Shown here: positions 38,817 through 44,433 of the stretch, piece after piece
Layout of the letters: every line of letters starts with the position of its first letter
Numbering within the stretch: position 1 is the first letter of the stretch
DNA from: a virus
DNA: 44,433 nucleotides
Strand: one strand, 5' to 3'
Virus record (IMG/VR): IMGVR_UViG_3300017605_000781
Span: 1 to 44,433 of that record
Program-made: the position numbers and the translations under genes
Notes under the pieces: model-generated
Database searches by the model: none
Told to the model about the DNA's origin: nothing
The model's input: only the letters and a program-made list of their open reading frames with translations

Positions 38817-39254
38817 ATGAGCGATACAGGACGTTTGTTGAAACGGAATAAAACCGTTCAATTGGTATTCACTGGTTTATCCGCAGATGGCATGCTGTCT
38901 GATGGAGCCGGGACTATCAATATTCCATTGGACGACATCAACTGGCAACGGATTGTCGTCCATGGCAGCGTGGACACGTTGACAGGCACAAGCGTGACCT
39001 TCAAGGCAGTGACTGGGAACAACCCGACTGCTGTCTTGGCGACCACGAGCGTAGCAGCGGTCAAAGGCGATGGATCCACTGCCTTTGTGAGCGCTTCGCT
39101 TACGGCCACAGGCGCGTTCTCGTTTGCAACCACGAAACGCAGCTCGGACGGAGCAACCGCTTCGAATATCGGTCAGCAACTTGGATTCTGGGCGGACGTG
39201 ACTTCAGTCACTGTCCTGACTGGAACCCTGACCGTGTATATCGAGGGGACTTAA
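38817..39254 (+). CDS. Beta-rich protein, likely capsid decoration or head protein
   Basis: A 145-residue Ser/Thr/Val/Ala-rich protein with strong GGAGG before the ATG, indicating high expression. It follows the capsid gene directly and has alternating strands like a jelly-roll. A decoration role is inferred from context. A strong hairpin follows its stop. Confidence 0.6.
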   Translation: MSDTGRLLKRNKTVQLVFTGLSADGMLSDGAGTINIPLDDINWQRIVVHGSVDTLTGTSVTFKAVTGNNPTAVLATTSVAAVKGDGSTAFVSASLTATGAFSFATTKRSSDGATASNIGQQLGFWADVTSVTVLTGTLTVYIEGT

Positions 39255-39260
39255 GGCAAG

Positions 39261-39280
39261 GGGAGGGCTTCGGCCCTCCC
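39261..39280 (+). terminator. UUCG-tetraloop hairpin after the capsid genes
   Basis: GGGAGGGC (39261-39268), TTCG loop, GCCCTCCC (39273-39280): a perfect 8-bp stem with the most stable tetraloop, followed by pyrimidine-rich TCCTCTTTATT. It may be a partial terminator or a 3' stabiliser that keeps capsid mRNA above the downstream tail genes. The next gene's ATG (39292) has no Shine-Dalgarno site. Confidence 0.65.
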
Positions 39281-39291
39281 TCCTCTTTATT

Positions 39292-40029
39292 ATGAACTTG
39301 CTTCAGATTTGCCAATATATTGCCGACCAGAACGACGGCACACGCCCTGCTACGGTTTATAACGCCGACCCGACCCTTGTCAGTCGGACGATTCGACGTT
39401 GGCGCGGGCATGTCAATTCAGCTTATACGATGATTAAGCAGGCGCTCGGAATCCGCAATGAATATGCCGAAACCGAAACGACACTGACCATCACAGCCAA
39501 TACAGAGGCGTATTCTATTCCTGTGGGGATTCTGACCGTGCAGGAGTTGCAGGTTGCGACAGACCCGCCAATACGTATTTTGCCTTGGACGGAATACGAG
39601 CGGTATAAGTCGGATGCGCTCACCATTGTGGTCATGGGTAGTCCTGAAGTGGCGAGTATTTACAACCGGAAAATACATTTCTACCCTACCCCGGACGGTG
39701 GCTATACGGTCAACGTTCGCGGGCTGGGTAGCCTTGTCAGCCTGGACTTGGATGAGGATGAGCCAGTACTTGGTGAAGAGTTCCACCAGGCCATTGCCGA
39801 TTTGGCTCTTTATTTCGAAATGGCCTATGAAAACAACCCTCAATCGGGTTTGCTGGCGGTCTCTGAGAATGGGGAGCTGCAAGGCCAGGGAGGGCAGGCG
39901 GCTAAAGCGGTTGCCATGTACCGGATGGCGAAAAAGAACATCCGCAACCACATGGAAGACAGTCCACGCATGATTAGCCGAGCAGAGATGGCGCGAATTA
40001 ACCAGAACCGACGGATAACCCGCGCGTAA
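39292..40029 (+). CDS. Head-tail adaptor protein
   Basis: A 245-residue protein. N-terminal helices (LLQICQYIADQNDG), a beta-rich centre (EAYSIPVGILTVQELQVATD and SIYNRKIHFYPTPDGGYTV) and C-terminal helices give the pattern seen in podovirus adaptor proteins that join portal to tail. Overlaps the nozzle gene by one base. Assigned by pattern and position. Confidence 0.65.
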   Translation: MNLLQICQYIADQNDGTRPATVYNADPTLVSRTIRRWRGHVNSAYTMIKQALGIRNEYAETETTLTITANTEAYSIPVGILTVQELQVATDPPIRILPWTEYERYKSDALTIVVMGSPEVASIYNRKIHFYPTPDGGYTVNVRGLGSLVSLDLDEDEPVLGEEFHQAIADLALYFEMAYENNPQSGLLAVSENGELQGQGGQAAKAVAMYRMAKKNIRNHMEDSPRMISRAEMARINQNRRITRA

Positions 40030-41576
40030 TGCCTCAACGGATTTACACCAATTTTTCCGGTGGCGTTAACAAGCAAATCGGCCCGGTGGTTTTGGATGCT
40101 GGCGGCGCGGAAGCCTTGGCGCTTTGCGAAGACTCTTTTAATTGGGAATGCTCCGAAGCGGGCTTGATTAAACGACCTGGATACGATGCGGATTTGGCTG
40201 CCGCCTTGAGTGGCACCCCAGTCATTACAGGCGACTTTGAGTTTATTGATACCTCCGGCAACCGAGACCGCCTCGTGTGCGCCGGGACAAAGATTTTCAC
40301 GGTGTCCGGCGGCGTGGCTACCGAAGTGCTTACAGGCCAGACTTCCGGTGCTTATTACCAGACCGTCGAGTGGGATGACGGCGCTGGCACCAATATTCTC
40401 ATTTTCATGAACGGCGTGGACGATATGGTGTATTGGGATGGCAGCACCATGACCACCATGACGCCGACGGATCCAGACACTATCCTTGATGGGGCCACTC
40501 CTGCTTTCGCTTGCGTTTTTCGCGGGCGCATCTTTTACAGTGGCGATCCGGATATGATTCATCGGGTATACACTCCCCGCCCTGGTACGTTTGACAACTT
40601 CGACAATACCGATGGAACCGTCGATGCCTTTGATGTCGATGCCGGTTTTGGCGGGCGCATCACTGGACTAAAGGCGCTTACAAACAATTTCCTGACCATC
40701 TATAAAGAGCGGGCTATCCGTCGCCTATCAGGCACTTCTCCTTTTGGGTCGATTGGCACAGAACCGTTTGAAATCACCCCTGTCACGGATCAATTCGGTT
40801 GCATCGCTCCCCGTACATTGGTTGGCAATGAAGTAGAGCATTATTTTTTCGCCGAAGACGGCCTGCGCCAGTTGCGACCTATAGAGACTTACGGGGACAT
40901 TGACCCTCAACAGCCCACTTATCCCGTTCAAAGCGTTATAAACGCCCTGAATTTCTCCGTCATAACCGACGCATGCGCGGTATTTGATAAAACCAGCAAG
41001 CAAATTTGGCTTGCTGTACCGGATGGGGCCAGCACCACCAACAACAAGCTCATTAACTTCGATGTCATTACCCGGACAGTCGATTTCCGCACCAATGGAG
41101 ACATCAAGGCTTCGACGTTGAGCTACATCAACCGGGCCGTGTGCCACGGGGATTACGTCGGGCAGATTTACACCCACGGCATCGTCAATAGCAATAATGG
41201 CACGAATATCACAGCCGAATGGACGGGAAAATTCATCGCCCATAACGGCATCGGCACGATGAAAACCTACCGAAAGGTAATGTTTTTTGCGGACGCCGAC
41301 AGTGGCGGCGATGTCATCGTGCAATGGACGATTTTGCGAGAAGACGAGACCAACGCTTTATCAGAGACACAGACTATCAACTCGGCGAATGTGTGGGACG
41401 TAGGCTTGTGGGACGTGGCCTTATGGGCGACCGGCGCTAACAAGGTGCTGGCCTTAAAAAACCTGGGAAAAGGCAACTGCATCGCCTTCAAATTTACCAA
41501 TGTCAGCAGCACCCAGCGGGTGAAAATCAGACAGGTGGATATGTATTACGACATCTTTGGGACGCATCGCGGATGA
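40029..41576 (+). CDS. Tail nozzle / stabilisation protein
   Basis: A 515-residue beta-rich protein. The start (RIYTNFSGGVNKQIGPVVL, then WECSEAGLIKRPGY) and the repeated strand pattern (residues 80-260) are common to podovirus tail stabilisation or nozzle proteins related to the T7 gp12/P22 gp10 group. It would form the tail tube below the adaptor. The C-terminus overlaps the acetyltransferase start. Confidence 0.7.
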   Translation: MPQRIYTNFSGGVNKQIGPVVLDAGGAEALALCEDSFNWECSEAGLIKRPGYDADLAAALSGTPVITGDFEFIDTSGNRDRLVCAGTKIFTVSGGVATEVLTGQTSGAYYQTVEWDDGAGTNILIFMNGVDDMVYWDGSTMTTMTPTDPDTILDGATPAFACVFRGRIFYSGDPDMIHRVYTPRPGTFDNFDNTDGTVDAFDVDAGFGGRITGLKALTNNFLTIYKERAIRRLSGTSPFGSIGTEPFEITPVTDQFGCIAPRTLVGNEVEHYFFAEDGLRQLRPIETYGDIDPQQPTYPVQSVINALNFSVITDACAVFDKTSKQIWLAVPDGASTTNNKLINFDVITRTVDFRTNGDIKASTLSYINRAVCHGDYVGQIYTHGIVNSNNGTNITAEWTGKFIAHNGIGTMKTYRKVMFFADADSGGDVIVQWTILREDETNALSETQTINSANVWDVGLWDVALWATGANKVLALKNLGKGNCIAFKFTNVSSTQRVKIRQVDMYYDIFGTHRG

Positions 41577-42133
41577 GGAGTGTGGAAAAATTCGACATCC
41601 TCAACCCGGAACACGCTGGCTTTATGTACGACCTGGCAATGGCTTGTCGGGAAGACTTTATGAACGATCACGATAACGACATCCTCCTTATCATGAGCGA
41701 ATACGAGCGCCAGTTAAAAGCTGGAACGGTCGTTGCCTTTTTAGCCTTACAGGATGAGAAACCAGCCGGGATTATTTGGGTGGAACTGGATCGCTTCAAT
41801 ACTGGCCGACTTCGTGCTGGCCTGATGCCGCAGTACCGCCAAGGCTACACAGCGATGCATTTCTTCCGTCAGTTTATTGATTTCTGTTTTGAGCATTTGG
41901 ATGTCCGCAAGCTCGATGCCGAAATTGTGATGGGTGAGAAATTCCGCGATGCCGATGGACGCATTCGTTACCGGCAAATCAGAACGGCCTTGGCCGCCGA
42001 AAAGCTCTTGCGCCGGTTTGGCTTCAAGAAAGAAGGCCAGCCAAAAGAAGCCTTGATGATAGACGGAAAGCCGCGCGACACTCTGCTTTTTGGCTTTACG
42101 CGCAATCAGTATAAAGGACGAAAAGCGTCATGA
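41573..42133 (+). CDS. GNAT-type acetyltransferase-like virion protein
   Basis: A 186-residue protein. The middle (VAFLALQDEKPAGIIWVELD, then AGLMPQYRQGYTAMHFFRQF, residues about 47-105) is a GNAT acetyl-CoA-binding core. Such proteins sit next to tail genes in many podoviruses and are called internal virion protein A or acetyltransferase. The true substrate is unknown. ATGA-type overlaps link it to both neighbours. Confidence 0.75.
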   Translation: MRSVEKFDILNPEHAGFMYDLAMACREDFMNDHDNDILLIMSEYERQLKAGTVVAFLALQDEKPAGIIWVELDRFNTGRLRAGLMPQYRQGYTAMHFFRQFIDFCFEHLDVRKLDAEIVMGEKFRDADGRIRYRQIRTALAAEKLLRRFGFKKEGQPKEALMIDGKPRDTLLFGFTRNQYKGRKAS

Positions 42134-42801
42134 GCAAAAGTAAACAGCAAGCCAGCCAACCGCAACCAACCGCACCGAAACCATCCAATGAGTATTACTA
42201 CCAGGATGGGAATCTCCAATCCAGTCGGGTCTACGACAAGGGCGCGAAAGGCTACAATACCAACTCCTACAGCACCCCACAGGAACAGGCGATTCAAACC
42301 AACGCCACGCAGTTTATAAGCGATCTATCCTCTCGGATTCCGCAAGAATTCGCTATGACCCCTGACCAGTTGGACGCTGGGGTAAAAGCCTACACCGACC
42401 CGCAGGTTGCGGCGTTAAACAACTCTTACAACCAGGCATCCGGGCAAGCCAAGAGTGCAGCTTCGGCGCGAGGCATGGGCAATTCGGTTGGGTTCAATAA
42501 CTATTTCGCTAATCAGATTGAGAAGAATAGGGCGCAAGGCTTGGCAGATATTGCCGCCGGTGGGGAGCAAATGCGCTACCAGCTCCCAAGTCAGAGATTG
42601 GCTCCTTTCGTGGATGCCTTCAACCTGGTCAATGCCGGACTATCAGGCCAGCAATCGCAGGTTCAGGCAAATTTGAATCCTTCTTTCCAGGGAAGCCAGG
42701 CGACAAGCAACCTGCAAGCCGGATTGTACCCTAACCAATTGCAGGCATGGCAATTAATGAATCAGCAGCAGCCTAAATCAGGCTTTAGCCTGTTTGGATA
42801 G
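42130..42801 (+). CDS. Gln/Asn/Ser-rich internal virion protein
   Basis: A 223-residue protein, low-complexity start (SKQQASQPQPTAP) and a helical middle with RGMGNSVGFNNYFANQ. No catalytic motif. Position after the acetyltransferase and before the ejection-type proteins suggests a virion or ejection role. Confidence 0.65.
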   Translation: MSKSKQQASQPQPTAPKPSNEYYYQDGNLQSSRVYDKGAKGYNTNSYSTPQEQAIQTNATQFISDLSSRIPQEFAMTPDQLDAGVKAYTDPQVAALNNSYNQASGQAKSAASARGMGNSVGFNNYFANQIEKNRAQGLADIAAGGEQMRYQLPSQRLAPFVDAFNLVNAGLSGQQSQVQANLNPSFQGSQATSNLQAGLYPNQLQAWQLMNQQQPKSGFSLFG

Positions 42802-42809
42802 GAGATAGT

Positions 42810-43457
42810 ATGGCAACACTTCCTTTACAGGCTGGTGCAACGTTTACAGCGGGTGGCGGTGGCGCTGCTGGTGCAGCCGCTTTTTCAAACCCTATTACGG
42901 CGGCATTGGCTGCCGCTGCGTTGGCGACTGCATACGGCACAAGTCCAACCGTTCGAAAAAAAGCCAATTCCCTCGCGCATAAAGGGTGGGAGTCCATCAG
43001 CAACCCATTCCAGCACTTCGGGGATGGATCCGACAAAGACCGCTTCGGCAATTTACTTAACGGTCAGCTCGATACTGGCTTTGGGAAAGTGGATTTGCGA
43101 GGCAGTCTTCTAAAAAGCATGGGCCAGGGCCAGCAGCAGAAACAAAACAGCCAGAATCAAGCCCCGTTCATCACCCCGTTTATGGGCGGCGGTGGCGGTG
43201 GATTCTCAAACGATATTGCTGGCCTGAACGCCCCAGTGGCAAGACCAAGCGCCCCACGGCCTAGTTTCACGAGTCCATTTCTGCAAGCGCCGAACAGCAA
43301 TAATCCACAAGCAGGGTTTCAACCTCAGATGTCAGGGCAAATGCCGATGGCCCCAGGAATGGGCCAGATGGGTGTTTTTGACAAATACAACAAGATCGCG
43401 AACAAGCTTTCTCCTTTTATTGAAGCCTTAAGAAATCAAAACCAAGGGCCTTATTAA
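42810..43457 (+). CDS. Gly-rich internal virion protein
   Basis: A 215-residue protein. Residues 10-45 are Gly/Ala-rich and hydrophobic (AAGAAAFSNPITAALAAAAL), possibly membrane-inserting. The rest is rich in Gln, Pro, Met and Gly repeats (MSGQMPMAPGMGQMG). Likely an ejection component. Its stop overlaps the next ATG (TAATG). Confidence 0.6.
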   Translation: MATLPLQAGATFTAGGGGAAGAAAFSNPITAALAAAALATAYGTSPTVRKKANSLAHKGWESISNPFQHFGDGSDKDRFGNLLNGQLDTGFGKVDLRGSLLKSMGQGQQQKQNSQNQAPFITPFMGGGGGGFSNDIAGLNAPVARPSAPRPSFTSPFLQAPNSNNPQAGFQPQMSGQMPMAPGMGQMGVFDKYNKIANKLSPFIEALRNQNQGPY

Positions 43458-44433
43458 TGTCCGCAAATTTAGGTGATATCGCCAAACTGGCAACCGCCGC
43501 CAACGCCGCCAAGTATCAAGGTTCTGGTACGGGTGGATGGGGTACGGCGCTTAAATATCTTGGCGCACTTGCTGCCCCGCTGGCAGGCGCTCAACAAACC
43601 GGCGTTGTTCCTGCGTTTTTTAGTGCGTTGGGGAATGTTGGGCAGGTTAAAAACGAATCGGCGTATAACCAGTATCTTAAGAGTGTGGCCGATTATGAGC
43701 GGGCGCGACAGACAGCAACTGACACTAATGACGCCGGAATATTCAAAGCCAGCACAGGCCAGAATATCTCCGGCCCATTCAGCAGGGATTTTGCCAATCA
43801 ACAGACAGAAGCGATTAGGCAAAATAATGCCAATGCAGACAGAAACCGACTCGTTAATGGTGAAAACCTGCAATGGAGTCCTTTCTCTGCTGCAAACGAT
43901 ACACTCACGAATAATGTTCTTGAGCGTCAAGGGAAGCTAGCCGATTCAAACGCCGCCCTGGATGCCGCTAATAGCATATTCAGTGAAGGCCAAAGAGGTA
44001 GCAGTGTCAATGGTGGCGGTGTTATTCCTGGACAATTACGTCAGCCATTTGGCTTTGATGCTGGACAACCTCAAGGTTTGAGTGCTGGAGTGCAGCAAGT
44101 CCAGCCGTCAGTCGTTTCCCCGTTCATTCAAGGTGCCTTGCCAGTGGATCAGATATTTGGTCAGTTTGGTCGTGGCGTCCAGGATGCACAAGAAGCCGGG
44201 AAGCAATCAATTGACCAATTCGGTAATGTGACCACGCGCGATCACCTGACCCGTTCCGATTCTGAGACAGCTAAAAACAATCGCGCCACCGAAAGCATTG
44301 GGCGTACAAACGCTCAAGCTAATATGATCAGTGCGCGTAAGCCATCGGGTGGTGGGGGGAGTCAGAATCCTTACACCATTCCAAACGCCGCTTTAACTAA
44401 TCTAGATCGACAAATTAAGATTGCCAAAAAAGG
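43457..44433 (+). CDS. Internal virion protein, N-terminal part (gene wraps the contig ends)
   Basis: Starts at the TAATG overlap and stays open to the end of the window; it continues in frame at base 142 and ends at 484, giving 439 residues in all. The N-terminus has an Ala/Gly-rich, slightly hydrophobic stretch (LGALAAPLAGAQQ) and a long Asn/Gln/Ala-rich helical part. Reading the window as linear would split or miss this gene. Probably an ejection protein by context. Confidence 0.8.
   Translation, partial: MSANLGDIAKLATAANAAKYQGSGTGGWGTALKYLGALAAPLAGAQQTGVVPAFFSALGNVGQVKNESAYNQYLKSVADYERARQTATDTNDAGIFKASTGQNISGPFSRDFANQQTEAIRQNNANADRNRLVNGENLQWSPFSAANDTLTNNVLERQGKLADSNAALDAANSIFSEGQRGSSVNGGGVIPGQLRQPFGFDAGQPQGLSAGVQQVQPSVVSPFIQGALPVDQIFGQFGRGVQDAQEAGKQSIDQFGNVTTRDHLTRSDSETAKNNRATESIGRTNAQANMISARKPSGGGGSQNPYTIPNAALTNLDRQIKIAKK
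44293..44433. repeat. Right copy of the 141-bp terminal overlap
   Basis: Identical to bases 1-141. The non-redundant length is therefore 44,292 bp. Confidence 0.95.

Noticed and set aside
1-44433. CRISPR array, insertion sequence or rRNA
   Set aside because: No regularly spaced repeats with spacers, no transposase or terminal inverted repeats of IS type, and no rRNA-like stretch were seen.

Overview
The window is the complete genome of a temperate tailed bacteriophage. It is written as a linear string, but the last 141 bases (44293-44433) repeat the first 141 exactly, so the molecule closes into a circle or circularly permuted unit of 44,292 bp. One gene is cut by this arbitrary break: it starts at 43457 and ends at 484. 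The virion genes point to a short-tailed (podovirus-like) particle: large portal, scaffold, SU10-type major capsid protein, head-tail adaptor, nozzle-like protein, several Gly/Gln/Asn-rich internal (ejection) proteins and fibre proteins, with no tape measure, tube or sheath gene. The host is probably a Gram-negative proteobacterium. That is inferred from the types of early gene (Bet recombinase, Lar-like, DUF551, DUF1353, Tad2-like) and from the short Amidase_2 endolysin; no host sequence is present.

Layout. (1) Rightward late block, 29039 through the circle junction to 12840: two small genes and a 25-residue membrane peptide, two glycosyltransferases around two unknown genes, TerS, TerL, portal, scaffold, capsid, adaptor, nozzle, GNAT acetyltransferase, internal proteins, fibres with a duplicated beta-domain, an SGNH esterase, endolysin, an HExxH protein, an exoribonuclease-like protein, DUF1353, and a Tad2-like (anti-Thoeris) protein. 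It ends at a strong terminator at 12880. (2) About 560 bp without a confident gene (12841-13403), holding a possible promoter, small RNA and terminator. (3) Leftward early block A, 22037 down to 13404: HTH regulator, small proteins, zinc-ribbon and Lar-like proteins, Bet recombinase, cytosine methyltransferase, PD-(D/E)XK nuclease, PAPS-reductase-like protein, replisome organiser, DnaC-like loader, SLOG protein. (4) A short rightward immunity unit, 22128-22756, divergent from block A over two abutting operators. (5) Leftward block B, 28786 down to 22884: accessory genes, a short tyrosine recombinase, three HTH proteins, membrane protein, HerA-like ATPase. A divergent promoter pair with an AACTTGTAA repeat array (28865-28996) separates block B from the late genes.

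How it works together: the Bet recombinase, replisome organiser and DnaC-like loader suggest recruitment of the host replisome, since no polymerase or helicase gene is present. Lar-like proteins, a methyltransferase and a Tad2-like protein suggest layered counter-defence. The HTH proteins and operators run the lysis/lysogeny choice. The most unusual element is a 41-nt tRNA-Ala-like minihelix (21387-21427, minus strand) with the alanine G3:U70 pair, just after a terminator in block A. Many genes of 25-55 codons, several with TTG starts, fill the gaps between larger genes.
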